From CAYYKD01 sp964471825 (GTDB lineage Bacteria > Spirochaetota > GWE2-31-10 > CAYYKD01), in the NCBI GenBank assembly GCA_964471825.1, contig CAYYKD010000006.1:62001-126000 (forward strand): a DNA stretch of 64,000 bases, in the 5' to 3' direction. Within the stretch, counting starts at the first letter, position 1. Each line of letters starts with the position of its first letter. The translations under genes and the position numbers were made by a program. Below the pieces are notes generated by a model. The model was given only the letters and a program-made list of their open reading frames with translations, ran no database searches and had not been told where the DNA came from. This document shows positions 34,245 to 44,203 of the stretch, piece by piece.

Positions 34245-34811
34245 ATGGTAAAAAAATTGGAATTTTTGACAGTAATAACGGTATTTGTTTTAAAATCTCT
34301 CTATTCTACAATTCCGCCAATAATGGCAAATGTAGCACCGGTTGTTACCAGGAAGATTAACTTTTTAAACTATCCGATGGACTTTGGAGTTCATCTTAAC
34401 GGAAAAAGACTTCTTGGTGATAATAAAACCTATAGGGGAATGTTTTTTGGTATTCTATTTTCAGTTCTTACAATGACTTTTCAGTATCTTCTCTGGAGAG
34501 CAACAGGATGGAATCTCACTATCTATGATTATAATGAGGTTAATTTTCTTGCCCTTGGTTTTCTGATGGGATCGGGGGTTATACTCGGTGATGCATTTAA
34601 GTCGGTCATAAAGAGACAGATGAACATTGCACCGGGGGATAGTTTTATACCTTGGGATCAGATAGACTGTGTATTAGGTGGTCTTGTTTTTGGGCGGATT
34701 GTATGGAAATTTCCTCTGTCCTACGGTATTTTTATTATTGTTGCAACATTTTTTTTACATATAATTTTCAGACAGGTCGGTTCACTTTTTGGTATTTGTG
34801 AAAAGTGGTAG
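34245..34811 (+). CDS. CarS/DUF46-like CDP-alcohol synthase (CTP:phosphatidate or CDP-archaeol cytidylyltransferase)
   Basis: 188 aa with four or five membrane helices. The blocks IPPIMANVAPVV, LGDNKTYRG, LGFLMGSGVILGDAFKSVIKRQMNIAPGDSFIPWDQIDCVLGG match the archaeal CDP-archaeol synthase (CarS) family. That family uses CTP to activate an unsaturated archaetidate. Bacterial members exist and probably activate phosphatidate or a related polyprenyl lipid; the substrate is not shown by the sequence. It sits between pta and proS. The ribosome binding site is poor, so coupling to the upstream transcript is uncertain. Confidence 0.75.
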   Translation: MVKKLEFLTVITVFVLKSLYSTIPPIMANVAPVVTRKINFLNYPMDFGVHLNGKRLLGDNKTYRGMFFGILFSVLTMTFQYLLWRATGWNLTIYDYNEVNFLALGFLMGSGVILGDAFKSVIKRQMNIAPGDSFIPWDQIDCVLGGLVFGRIVWKFPLSYGIFIIVATFFLHIIFRQVGSLFGICEKW

Positions 34812-34847
34812 TTTTTTTCATTTATCAGATTTCATATTTAAGGAAGC

Positions 34848-36593
34848 ATGCAAATGAAGTTGTCAAGATATTTTTTTAAGACTATAAAAGAGACGCCGGC
34901 TGAGGCTGAACTAAAAAGTCACAAGCTCATGATTAGAGGTGGCTATATTAAGCAGGTGAGTGCGGGGATATTCTCTTACCTTCCAATAGCTATTAGATCT
35001 CTTAAAAAGATCGAAACTATAATCAGAGAGGAGATGGATAAGGTTGACGGCTATGAGGTTAATCTTCCGGTCGTTATGCCTGCAACTCTATGGTCTGAGA
35101 CCGGACGATATGAAGCAGTCGGTGATGAGATGCTCCGATTTACTGATAGGTCGGGACGAAAGATGCTACTTGGGATGACACACGAAGAAGCGGTTACTGA
35201 TATGGCAAGATATGTTATCAATTCCTATAAACAATTACCTGTTATGCTTTATCAACTTCAGACAAAGTTTCGAGATGAGCCTCGTGTTAGGGGTGGATTG
35301 ATACGGGTAAGAGAGTTTATAATGAAGGATGCCTATTCATTTCACACAACAACAGAGGATCTTGACAGATACTATGACAGGGTCTATAGAGCATATTTTA
35401 ATATTTTTAACAGATGCGGACTTGAGTCAATCGCTGTATCATCAGATGTTGGTATGATGGGGGGCAGTAAGGCAGATGAGTTTATGGCTGTAACGGAGTG
35501 CGGGGAAGATACACTCATATTATGTCCATCGTGCGGTTACAAGGCAAACAAAGAGGTTGCAAAGGCACACAGAACATTTGCCGAAGAAAAACTAGAGGCA
35601 CCTGAGGATATTCATACGCCTGATAAACAATCTATTGAGGATGTATCAAACTTTCTCGGTTCTTCACCGGATAGAATGTTAAAGGCTTTAGTTTATAAAC
35701 ATGATAAAGAATTGATTATGTGCGTGATAAGAGGTGATATCGAGGTTAACGAGGTTAAACTCAAAAACTATATCAAAGCAAAAGAACTGTTTCTTGCCGA
35801 TGCAGAGGATCTTAGTAAAAACAACATAGTTTTAGGCTTTGCTACTCCTGTAAATCTTGCAAAGAATATTCGTTTGATAGTTGATGTCAGTGCGGCTAAC
35901 TCATTTAACCTTGTAACCGGGGCGAATCGAAAAGATTACCATACTAAGAATATAAACTTTAGGAGAGACTACAATTCAGACGAGGTTGTAGATATTGGTT
36001 CAGTTGCTGAAGGGGATGGGTGTCCTGATTGCAGAAAACCATTGACAGTAACAAGAGGCGTTGAGATAGGTAATATATTTAAACTTGGTACAAAGTATTC
36101 AGGTGCAATGAATGCAAGGTTTCTTGACGAAAATGGTAAGGATCGTGATATAATAATGGGTTGTTACGGTATTGGTGTTGGTAGACTTCTGGCAACAACC
36201 ATTGAGAAGATAGCAACAGACAAGAGAATGATCTGGCCTATCACTATTGCACCTTTTGAGGTAGAGTTGATAGGAATGGGACTTGAAAAATCTCCTGAGT
36301 TGTATGGTAAAGTAGAGTTATTATATAACGAACTTAGGGATTCAGGAATTGACATTTTATTTGATGATAGAAAGGTTTCTCCCGGGTTCAAATTAAACGA
36401 TGCAGATCTGATAGGTTCGCCAATTAGAGTTATAGTTGGTGAGAAGTCAATGGCCTCAGGCGGATGTGAGATGATAGTGAAAGATCTATCCCCTGTGATA
36501 GTTCCATTTGATGAGGTGTTCTCGGTTGTAGCGGAAACCGTAAGGAAGATGAAGGCTGATCTAAATCAAAAGGTTGTTAATACGGAGGTATAG
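34848..36593 (+). CDS. proS: Prolyl-tRNA synthetase (bacterial type with editing insertion)
   Basis: 581 aa. It charges tRNA-Pro. The class II motif 1 region is in the first 100 residues. FRDEPRVRGGLIRVREFIMKDAYSFH is motif 2, and MGCYGIGVGRLLATTIEK is motif 3. A Cys pair (CPSCGYKANKEVAKAH) starts the insertion domain, which has the Ala-editing pattern of ProRS (about 230-400). The anticodon-binding domain follows. It can start at 34848 or 34854, and AAGGAAGC supports either. A 50-aa gene follows one base after the stop. Confidence 0.92.
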   Translation: MQMKLSRYFFKTIKETPAEAELKSHKLMIRGGYIKQVSAGIFSYLPIAIRSLKKIETIIREEMDKVDGYEVNLPVVMPATLWSETGRYEAVGDEMLRFTDRSGRKMLLGMTHEEAVTDMARYVINSYKQLPVMLYQLQTKFRDEPRVRGGLIRVREFIMKDAYSFHTTTEDLDRYYDRVYRAYFNIFNRCGLESIAVSSDVGMMGGSKADEFMAVTECGEDTLILCPSCGYKANKEVAKAHRTFAEEKLEAPEDIHTPDKQSIEDVSNFLGSSPDRMLKALVYKHDKELIMCVIRGDIEVNEVKLKNYIKAKELFLADAEDLSKNNIVLGFATPVNLAKNIRLIVDVSAANSFNLVTGANRKDYHTKNINFRRDYNSDEVVDIGSVAEGDGCPDCRKPLTVTRGVEIGNIFKLGTKYSGAMNARFLDENGKDRDIIMGCYGIGVGRLLATTIEKIATDKRMIWPITIAPFEVELIGMGLEKSPELYGKVELLYNELRDSGIDILFDDRKVSPGFKLNDADLIGSPIRVIVGEKSMASGGCEMIVKDLSPVIVPFDEVFSVVAETVRKMKADLNQKVVNTEV

Positions 36594-36594
36594 A

Positions 36595-36747
36595 ATGAGC
36601 AAGAAGGAACTTTTAAGTCTAAGAGAGAAGCTGGAAAAGTCATTAGAGGCTGTAAATAGAATGATTGAGAATTTTGATGAAAATATTGTTAAGACAGATA
36701 AAAAGATCAGTGCAAATAAGATTAAATCAAAAAAGACAGATAAGTAG
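36595..36747 (+). CDS. 50-aa Lys/Glu-rich coiled-coil protein between proS and aroC
   Basis: A 50-residue ORF starting at the ATG at 36595 with a strong ribosome binding site (GGAGGTATAG) and a stop at 36745-36747. It begins MSKKELLSLREKLEKSLEAV, a strongly helical heptad pattern, and ends in a Lys-rich tail. It starts one base past the proS stop and ends 7 bp before aroC, so it is well placed for expression. It is below the usual gene-finder size. Its function is unknown; a small chaperone or a DNA/RNA-binding helical peptide would fit the composition. Confidence 0.7.
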   Translation: MSKKELLSLREKLEKSLEAVNRMIENFDENIVKTDKKISANKIKSKKTDK

Positions 36748-36754
36748 GTAAAAC

Positions 36755-37849
36755 ATGGCGTCAAACAGTTTTGGTAATATTTTCAGGATATCTACGTGGG
36801 GAGAATCCCATGGAAAGGCCATTGGAGTTGTAATAGACGGATGTCCTGCAGGCATTGAGATAACAGATGATGATATTAATGCTGATCTTGAATATAGATC
36901 ACCCGGAAGAAGTCCGTTTACTTCTCCGAGACAGGAAAAAGATACCGGTGAGATATTATCAGGGGTATTTGAGAACAAAACAACAGGCACTCCAATATCA
37001 ATTATTATCTGGAATAGAGATGCTGATTCCAGCAAATATGAGGCAATTAAGGATCTCTATAGACCGGGACACGCAAGTTTTACATATCTTGAGAAATACG
37101 GCATATTTGACTACCGCGGTGGTGGAAGAGCCTCTGCAAGGGAGACGGCAGGAAGAGTTGCCGCAGGTGCTGTCGCAAGAAAGATCCTATCAAAAATGGG
37201 GATCGAGATTGCCGCCTTTGTGAAGATAATAGGAAATGCTAAAGCAAACCCTGATATTTCAGATTTAAAGGCATTAAGAGAATTAACATATAGTGATCCT
37301 GTCTATTGTCCTGATCAGAGTGCTTCTACAAGGATGGCACGCGTTTTAACGGAGATCATGGAAAGAGGTGATTCTGTAGGCGGTGTTGTCGAGGCAATTG
37401 TTAGAGGTTTGGATGCCGGTTTCGGCGACCCTGTTTATGAGAAACTTTCAGCAAATATAGCAAAGGCAATGATGAGTATCCCTGCAACCAGAGGATTTGA
37501 ATTTGGATCAGGCTTTGAGGTCGCTAATTTGAGCGGACATGATAATAATGATATATTCTACAAAGATGATAGCGGAAAAATTAAAACAAAGACAAACAAT
37601 GCCGGAGGTACACTCGGTGGGATATCAACCGGCATGGATATGCTCTTTAGGGTAGCCTTCAAGCCTGCATCAAGCATAAAGATACCCATGGATACCATTG
37701 ATAGATTTGGAAACGACTCAAAGTTTGCATTGCCGGAAGGCTCCAGACACGATCCATGCGTCGCAATTAGGGCTGTGCCGGTTGTAGAGGCAATGACTGC
37801 AATCACAGTAGTTGATTCGATCCTCATGAATCGTTCTGCACGAATTTAG
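36755..37849 (+). CDS. aroC: Chorismate synthase
   Basis: 364 aa. It converts 5-enolpyruvylshikimate-3-phosphate to chorismate with reduced FMN, the last step of the shikimate pathway. Signatures are STWGESHGKAIGVVIDGCPAG, LYRPGHASFTY, YRGGGRASARETAGRVAAG and the C-terminal RHDPCVAIRAVPVVEAM. Length and motifs are normal. The product feeds TyrA (21700). The ribosome binding site overlaps the end of the small gene (AGTAGGTAAAAC). The 82-bp gap to metH has only a weak hairpin before TTTTTT at 37893-37898, which I do not call a terminator. Confidence 0.95.
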   Translation: MASNSFGNIFRISTWGESHGKAIGVVIDGCPAGIEITDDDINADLEYRSPGRSPFTSPRQEKDTGEILSGVFENKTTGTPISIIIWNRDADSSKYEAIKDLYRPGHASFTYLEKYGIFDYRGGGRASARETAGRVAAGAVARKILSKMGIEIAAFVKIIGNAKANPDISDLKALRELTYSDPVYCPDQSASTRMARVLTEIMERGDSVGGVVEAIVRGLDAGFGDPVYEKLSANIAKAMMSIPATRGFEFGSGFEVANLSGHDNNDIFYKDDSGKIKTKTNNAGGTLGGISTGMDMLFRVAFKPASSIKIPMDTIDRFGNDSKFALPEGSRHDPCVAIRAVPVVEAMTAITVVDSILMNRSARI

Positions 37850-37931
37850 TTAAATCCCCTTACGATAAGAAGACTAGCTGTTTCAAACGGGCTTTTTTGT
37901 ACAGGAATCTCATCAATACCGGAGAATAAAT

Positions 37932-40900
37932 ATGAACACACTCAATACCCTCAAAAAAATGGCATCGGAGAGAATTTTAATTCTTGATGGTGCAATGGGG
38001 ACAATGATACAGCGATATAAACTAACTGATGAGGATTATAGGGGAGAGAGGTTCAAGGATCATCCTGTTCTACTCAAGGGCAACAACGACATCCTGAGTA
38101 TTACCAGACCTGATATTATATACAATATTCACACCTCCTATCTGGAGGCCGGTGCAGATATAATTGAGACAAATACATTTAATTCAACAGGTGTTTCACA
38201 GTCAGACTACAGATTATCAGAACTTTCCTATGAGTTATCAAGGGCCGGTGCTTCTGTTGCAAGGAGAGCTGTCGATGATCATCAGGCTAAGACAGGCAGG
38301 AGATGTTTTGCTGCCGGCGTTGTGGGTCCTACAGGACGAACCCTTTCAATTTCACCTGAGGTTACCAATCCATCATATAGAAACATCTCATTTAATGAAC
38401 TCTCAGATAGTTATCTTGAATCAATAAGAGGGCTGTTTGATGGGGGCGTTGATATCATACTTATTGAGACGATCTTTGACACCCTAAATGCTAAGGCCGC
38501 AGTATATGCATTTGAGCGTTTTAAAAAACAATCCGGTGTTGATCTACCTTTGATGATATCAGGAACCATTACTGATCTTAGCGGCCGTACGCTTTCAGGC
38601 CAGACTCCGGGTGCATTCTGTTACTCCCTTATGCATGCCAATCCATTTTCGATCGGCCTTAACTGTGCTTTGGGTGCAAAGGAGATGGAACCCTACCTTC
38701 GCGAATTAAGAGAATCAGTTGACTGCATGATAAGTGTCCATCCAAATGCGGGACTTCCGGATGAGTTAGGAGAATACAACGATTCACCTGAGTTTATGGC
38801 TTCAGTTATTAAGAGTTTTGCCGTTCAAGGCCTTATAAATGTAGCAGGTGGCTGTTGCGGAACCACTCCTGATCACATTAGGGCAATAAAAGATTTATTA
38901 TGCAATTTTGCTCCGCTTCCAAGGACGAGTGTTAAAGTTTCAACAAAACTTAGCGGTTTAGAGCCGCTTGAGATAGATAGGGATTCTCTTTTTGTAAATG
39001 TTGGTGAAAGAACTAATGTTACCGGATCCAGGAAGTTTGCAGAACTTATAAAAAATAGGGAGTATGACAAGGCATTAAAGGTTGCAAGAGAACAGATTGA
39101 GAATGGTGCTCAGATAATTGATATAAATATGGACGAGGCACTTCTAGATTCAGAGCATGAGATGGAAACATTTCTAAGGTATATATCAGGTGAACCGGAT
39201 ATATCCCGTGTACCGATAATGGTTGACTCATCAAAGTTCTCTGTTATCAAGAAGGGACTCGAGAATATACAGGGTCGTGGGATTGTTAATTCTATCAGCC
39301 TTAAGGAGGGGGAAGAACAGTTTCTTGAATATGCTCAGTATATTAGACAGATGGGATTTGCTGTTATAGTTATGGCCTTCGATGAAAAGGGACAGGCGGA
39401 TACTGCAGAAAGAAAGGTGTCGATCCTATCAAGATCGTTTAAACTTTTGACAGAAAAGGCAGGATTTAAGCCTGAGGAAATTATATTTGATCCAAATATT
39501 TTTGCGGTTGCTACGGGGATTGCTGAACATAGAAACTATGGCGTAAGTTTTATAGATGCAGTCAAACAGTTGACAGAGTTATTTCCAAGCTCGCCAATAT
39601 CAGGCGGGATAAGCAATATATCATTTTCATTTAGGGGTAATAATTACCTACGGGAAGCTATACACTCAGTTTTCCTCTACCATGCAATCAAGGCAGGAAT
39701 GCAGATGGGGATTGTCAATGCGGGTCAACTTCCGATCTATGATGATATACCGACAGAATTACGGGCTACTATAGAGTCTGTCATTTTAAATACCGGCACA
39801 GATGGAGAGGAGCGGTTACTTGAGGCAGCACTTTCAGTCAAGGATGAAAAAAAGGACCCACGGGCTTTAAGCGAATGGAGACTTCTGCCGGCGGTTGAAC
39901 GAGTAAAACATTCGCTTGTTAAGGGGCTGGATGAATTTGTAGAGATAGATGTTGAGGAGATAAGAACGGATTACACAAGAGCACTGCATATTATTGAGGG
40001 GCCTTTGATGGATGGCATGAAGATAGTTGGTGAACTGTTTGGTGCCGGAAAGATGTTTCTTCCACAGGTTATTAAGTCAGCGAGAGTTATGAAGAGGGCA
40101 GTTTCCTATCTAGAGCCATACATAGATGCCGAGAAGATTTCAGGAGAGAAGGACAGCTCTAACGGAACAATCATCATGGCAACTGTTAAGGGGGATGTTC
40201 ACGACATTGGAAAGAATATTGTCGGGATAGTATTGCAGTGTAACGGATACCGAGTCATTGACCTGGGAGTTATGACACCTTCCGAGACGATACTCAAAAC
40301 AGCTATAAATGAAAAAGCTGATATGATAGGTTTGTCAGGCCTTATCACTCCATCGCTTGATGAGATGGCATTTGTTGCATCTGAGATGGAAAAAACCGGG
40401 TTTAAAATACCGCTTCTTATAGGCGGTGCAGCTACTTCTAAGATACATACAGCGGTTAAGATCGCTCCAAACTACTCAGGTGGAGTTATTCATATAGATG
40501 ATGCCTCAAAGACCCCGCCGGCTGTACAGGAGTTGATAGGCACTAATGCTGAAACATATATTCAAACTATAAAAAGATCGCAGGACGAGTTGAGGATTGC
40601 CCGCGAAAAAATCACCGGTTCGATAAAGTTTACACCGATAGAAGTGGCTCGAGAGAAGAAATTAAAACTTGAATTTAACAATCAGACAATATCTAAACCT
40701 GATTTTATTGGAGTTATGTCTCTCAATGACTATTCACTAGATGAACTGAGTAAATATATTGACTACACATTTTTCTTTAAGGAATGGGGGCTTATAGGTA
40801 AATACCCGGATATTCTAACTGATCCTATAAAGGGTGAGGAGGCCGGCAAACTTATAGAGGATGCAAAGAGAGTTCTTAGAGACATGATAGACTCATCAAT

Positions 40901-41560
40901 GGTAAGGGCAAACGGCGTCCTTGGAATATTTCGGGCAAACTCAACAGGTGATGATATAGTTATCTATGATGAACAGGGAAAANNNNNNNNNNTGTACCGG
41001 AAGCACCATTTCTATGCTTATCTGACTTTATAGCTCCAGTTGAAACCGGCTTGGAGGACTATATTGGCGGATTTGCTGTAACAGCAGGTGTCGGTCTTGA
41101 GGCTTTTATTGATAGATATTACCCAAAAGACGACTACTCAAGAATAATGTCAAAAATATTGGCGGATCGACTCTCAGAGGCATTTGCTGAACGACTTCAT
41201 GAGCTTATAAGGAAGAAATATTGGGCCTATGCAAAAGACGAAGAGCTTTCAATTCAAGAGATTATTAAGGAAAAATACCGTGGGATAAGGCCTGCCCCGG
41301 GTTATCCACCTTGCCCGGAACATTCTGAGAAGGAAACGCTATTTAGAATACTAGATGTAGAAAAAAACTCCGGCATATCACTAACAGAAAGTTACATGAT
41401 GATGCCGGCAGCCTCAGTTTCAGGATGGTACTTTGCACATCCTGATTCAAAGTATTTTGTACTAGGAAAGATAGATCGAGATCAGGCCTTAGATTATTCA
41501 AAGAGGAAAGATATTAGTCTTGAGACTGCTCTAAAACTACTCTCTCCTGTTATGAATTGA
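37932..41560 (+). CDS. metH: Cobalamin-dependent methionine synthase (split by an assembly gap)
   Basis: About 1210 residues with a gap. It methylates homocysteine using methyltetrahydrofolate and B12. The homocysteine domain (1-330) has Zn ligands in LNCALG and GGCCGTTPDH. The pterin domain starts VGERTNVTGSRKF. The B12 domain has DVHDIGKNIVG (His axial ligand). The SAM-activation domain has RPAPGYPPCPEH and ASVSGWYFAHPDSKYF. Ten N at 40983-40992 break it: the frame before reads IYDEQGK, and the true frame after the gap starts VPEAPFLCLSDFIAPVE. About 15-20 residues (the HHLRQQ block of family members) are missing. Two separate ORFs around the gap are one gene. Confidence 0.93.
40983..40992. 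other. Assembly gap (10 N) inside metH
   Basis: Ten N. The reading frame changes across it, so the true gap length is not 10. The family alignment suggests about 45-60 bp missing. Confidence 0.9.
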
Positions 41561-41568
41561 CCTAAATC

Positions 41569-42708
41569 TTATTTGATCCTCGCAAGTCTTTTTTGAGTCT
41601 GCTCCTTATACTGCGGCTGTGCATTAGTGCTGGTTGCAGTATATACTTTTGAGAGTGCTTTTTTAAGGTAAGAATTATCAATTTTATATCTTCTTAGAAG
41701 TTCCATGGCAACTTCATCTGCTTCAAACTCCTGGATATCATCTCTAACAAGGGCACACGCCTTAGTCGCTTCATCCATTATAGAGTCAAGATCCTGTGAT
41801 ACCGATTTTTCTTCATCTGTCAGTGTCAAATCATCAAGTTCATCAAACTGAGACTGAGCAGACTGCTTTGCTATGTCAAAATTCAGATCCTTTATGCCGT
41901 GCCTTTTAGCAATGTGTCCTATCTCATGTGCAATAACAGCAACAAGTTCCCTGTTATCAGATAGAAGTTTCAATAATGAGTCACTTACAAAGATATATCC
42001 GCCGGGGCCTGAATATGCAACCGGTTCAGGGTCATTGATAATCCAGACATAGAGTCTTCGGTCGTAATCAAAGGTTTGTCTATTTAGAATATTTGCAATA
42101 ACATTTAGTTTTCTCGTCATATTAACATCGGGTATGTATCCATTTGACAGGACAGATAATGAAATACTTAGGCCTACAGCCTCAAGGCTTGGATTCATTA
42201 CTCTTTTGGAATCTCCGATATACTCACCTTCCTTTGGAAAATAGGCAAGTTTTGCTTCTTTCTGGAATTTTATAAGGTCTGTTGATTTAAACTCAGTAAT
42301 TGCATATATATCATCAAGATTTATCTTAATGCCCTTTTTGACTGCATACTCAAGAGCAAAACCCTTGATTGCTGCAGTATAGGAGGTAGATGCAATAGTT
42401 TGTTTTTTTGAAGAAAAATCAGTACCGGATAGGAGATCACCATAGTTATTGCCCGTAACCGCCTGAAATGCTAATTTCGGGACAAAACCCTTAGTTTTGT
42501 TATAGACCACCTCAATCCAACCGGAATCATCCTTACTTGGTCCTATCTGAGTAACTACAACTCCGCTATTCAAGACGACCAGATTAGTGAAATAACTACC
42601 CGGGCCGTCTTTTAAAATTGTATTGTTTCTCTTAATAGCGATTGACTGCGAATAGATTAGTACGCTAATACACAAAAAAAATACAACAGGAACAAATTTC
42701 TGTTTCAT
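41569..42708 (-). CDS. Secreted M48-family zinc metallopeptidase with SH3-like domain
   Basis: 379 aa from the ATG at 42708. A signal peptide (1-20, ending LIYSQS) is followed by an SH3b-like domain (about 25-80: LKDGPGSYFTNLVVLNSG, GWIEVVYNKTKGFV). The peptidase part has VIAHEIGHIAKRHG, the HEXXH zinc motif, and QEFEADEVAMELL supplies the third ligand Glu. It probably degrades misfolded envelope proteins like BepA/HtpX relatives. An ATG at 42720 overlaps the ribosome binding site (ATGGAGTG) and is unlikely to be the start. It ends 8 bp from metH, convergently. Confidence 0.85.
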   Translation of the reverse strand: MKQKFVPVVFFLCISVLIYSQSIAIKRNNTILKDGPGSYFTNLVVLNSGVVVTQIGPSKDDSGWIEVVYNKTKGFVPKLAFQAVTGNNYGDLLSGTDFSSKKQTIASTSYTAAIKGFALEYAVKKGIKINLDDIYAITEFKSTDLIKFQKEAKLAYFPKEGEYIGDSKRVMNPSLEAVGLSISLSVLSNGYIPDVNMTRKLNVIANILNRQTFDYDRRLYVWIINDPEPVAYSGPGGYIFVSDSLLKLLSDNRELVAVIAHEIGHIAKRHGIKDLNFDIAKQSAQSQFDELDDLTLTDEEKSVSQDLDSIMDEATKACALVRDDIQEFEADEVAMELLRRYKIDNSYLKKALSKVYTATSTNAQPQYKEQTQKRLARIK

Positions 42709-42784
42709 ACAACACTCCATTTTTATAAATTTTTTTCAAATATAATAATAGTTTTTAAAATATAATATTTTTTTAAATATTTTA

Positions 42785-42829
42785 ATATCATAAAAAAATT
42801 ATATCATAAAAAACTATATCATAAAAAAT
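42785..42829. repeat. Three tandem copies of ATATCATAAAAAA
   Basis: Copies begin at 42785, 42801 and 42816 with 15-16 bp spacing, in the gap between the S51 and M48 genes. They are AT-rich and possibly slippage-derived. Confidence 0.5.
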
Positions 42830-42855
42830 TATTATAGCACATTTTTTCAAAAATA

Positions 42856-43905
42856 CTAATCAGGTGTCTGAATATTTTCAGATAATTTTCCATTTTCGAC
42901 TTTTACAATATATGGGAGAATGTCTGGTGAGTATCGTGATTTTAGGTCAAACGATTTGCTACCTCTTGAATCTCCCTCAATTTTATATATTGTAACTCCT
43001 GATGTCCAGTCAAGAGTGTATCCATCTATGCATCTGTCAGGGTTCGAGTTTGGAAAGATAAAAAAAGCATAGTCTTTGTACTTGGGGTAATCTCCGAATA
43101 TGCGTGCAATTCCTGTTTCATCAATAACTACAGCAGTACACTCATCAACTGCAATTGCCATAATATCCTTAATGTTTGCCTTTTTATCCTGTATTAGTCT
43201 TGCTATAAATGTAATAGTTCTTCCTAATCTGTTGCGTTCAGACCAATGAGTATCAGTTATTACCGAGTTCATATAGGGTAGAGATAAAAACCCCTCTCTA
43301 AAGGTCATTTTACTATTGTAGGGATTGTTTAAAGCCTGAGCCGATTTGACACCCTCACCTCTAAACTCGGCACTATATAGAAATTCACCAAGAATTGCCA
43401 TTCCTGCACTATTACCACCAATGGGAACTTTCTTTGTTTTTGCGATGTAATTGACTGCCTCGACCAATCTTGTTCCATTCCACGCCTTAAAGTACTTCCA
43501 TTGATCTCCGCCTGCAAAATATACTGCTTCGGAATTTAAGATGATATTGTAGACAAAATCTGAGTTAGCATGAGCTTTTGTTTTTATTACTATGGATTTT
43601 ACGCTGTTAAATTTGCCTCTTTTATATAGTTTATTCCAAGGACCCGGTGGTGTATTAAAATTAATCTCTAAGAAGTCTCCCCCCCCGGCTAGCTCTGCCA
43701 TGTTGTCAAGAGCGTCGTAACTTGAGCTGCGTCCTCCGGATAGCACGACGCCATATTTTGTAATTGTTTCAATATCTCGACCGCCGAGATGGTACACCTT
43801 AAGACCTTGTGGTGTTTTTACATTGTTTGATATTTTAATTGTATTATTTGAATATCCGGGTGTATAAAAAAGAAAAAAGAATACTATGAATAAGTAATAT
43901 TTCAT
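42856..43905 (-). CDS. Secreted S51-family peptidase, cyanophycinase-like
   Basis: 349 aa with a signal peptide (1-19, ending PGYS). The S51 nucleophile motif is GGNSAGMAILGEF (Ser near 169), with YFAGGDQWKYF before and IAVDECTAVVIDETG after, matching cyanophycinase/peptidase E folds. VITDTHWSERNRLGR is a further family block. Cyanophycinases cut Asp-Arg dipeptides from cyanophycin; secreted homologues use other acidic peptides. No cyanophycin synthetase is in the window, so the substrate is unknown. GGAGAGACC precedes the ATG. Confidence 0.8.
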   Translation of the reverse strand: MKYYLFIVFFFLFYTPGYSNNTIKISNNVKTPQGLKVYHLGGRDIETITKYGVVLSGGRSSSYDALDNMAELAGGGDFLEINFNTPPGPWNKLYKRGKFNSVKSIVIKTKAHANSDFVYNIILNSEAVYFAGGDQWKYFKAWNGTRLVEAVNYIAKTKKVPIGGNSAGMAILGEFLYSAEFRGEGVKSAQALNNPYNSKMTFREGFLSLPYMNSVITDTHWSERNRLGRTITFIARLIQDKKANIKDIMAIAVDECTAVVIDETGIARIFGDYPKYKDYAFFIFPNSNPDRCIDGYTLDWTSGVTIYKIEGDSRGSKSFDLKSRYSPDILPYIVKVENGKLSENIQTPD

Positions 43906-43990
43906 GGTCTCTCCAAAAAGATAGAATTTATCTTAATTTTATTTTTTAATTAACTCAAGATATATTGCGATTATTTTTAATTTAATCTAA

Positions 43991-44035
43991 AGAGCCTTTT
44001 GCAAAAAACTGAAGAGATTTTTTCGGGGAGCCTCT
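43991..44035. repeat. Short palindromic element (copy F)
   Basis: AGAGCCTTTTGCAAAAA at the left and GGGGAGCCTCT at the right, with ACTGAAGAG in the middle, relate to copy C in reverse orientation. The arms are diverged. It lies in the intergenic region between the S51 gene and the lipoprotein at 44204; the rest of 43906-44150 has no other named site. Confidence 0.5.
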
Positions 44036-44154
44036 ACAAACTGTTAATTTCCACAAGGTTGTTTCTAATAGCACTCTGTTTTAGAACAAGCTAAATAAAT
44101 TGTAATGAAAATTTATATGTTTTTTCATTTATACATAAAACTAGTTATTCAGGA

Positions 44155-44183
44155 TTGACAAAATCAAATACATTTACTACTAT
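44155..44183 (+). promoter_or_regulatory. Predicted sigma-70-type promoter for lipoprotein gene
   Basis: TTGACA (44155-44160), a 17-bp spacer and TACTAT (44178-44183), the best promoter match seen in the window. The predicted start is near 44190, giving a leader of only about 14 nt with GAGGTGTG before GTG 44204. Confidence 0.65.
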
Positions 44184-44194
44184 GGTAGTAAATG
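44171..44194. promoter_or_regulatory. Operator-like 10-4-10 perfect palindrome over the -10
   Basis: CATTTACTAC (44171-44180), TATG, GTAGTAAATG (44185-44194) is a perfect 10-bp inverted repeat. It covers the -10 (44178-44183), the spacer end and the predicted start of transcription. A repressor bound there would block the promoter. The regulator is not known. Confidence 0.6.
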
Positions 44195-44203
44195 AGGTGT
44201 GTT

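Noticed and set aside
37876..37898. Rho-independent terminator after aroC
   Set aside because: A T run is present, but the stem is only about four pairs.
37850..37931. Possible cobalamin or SAM riboswitch before metH
   Set aside because: Only 82 bp separate aroC and metH, too short, and no riboswitch core is visible.
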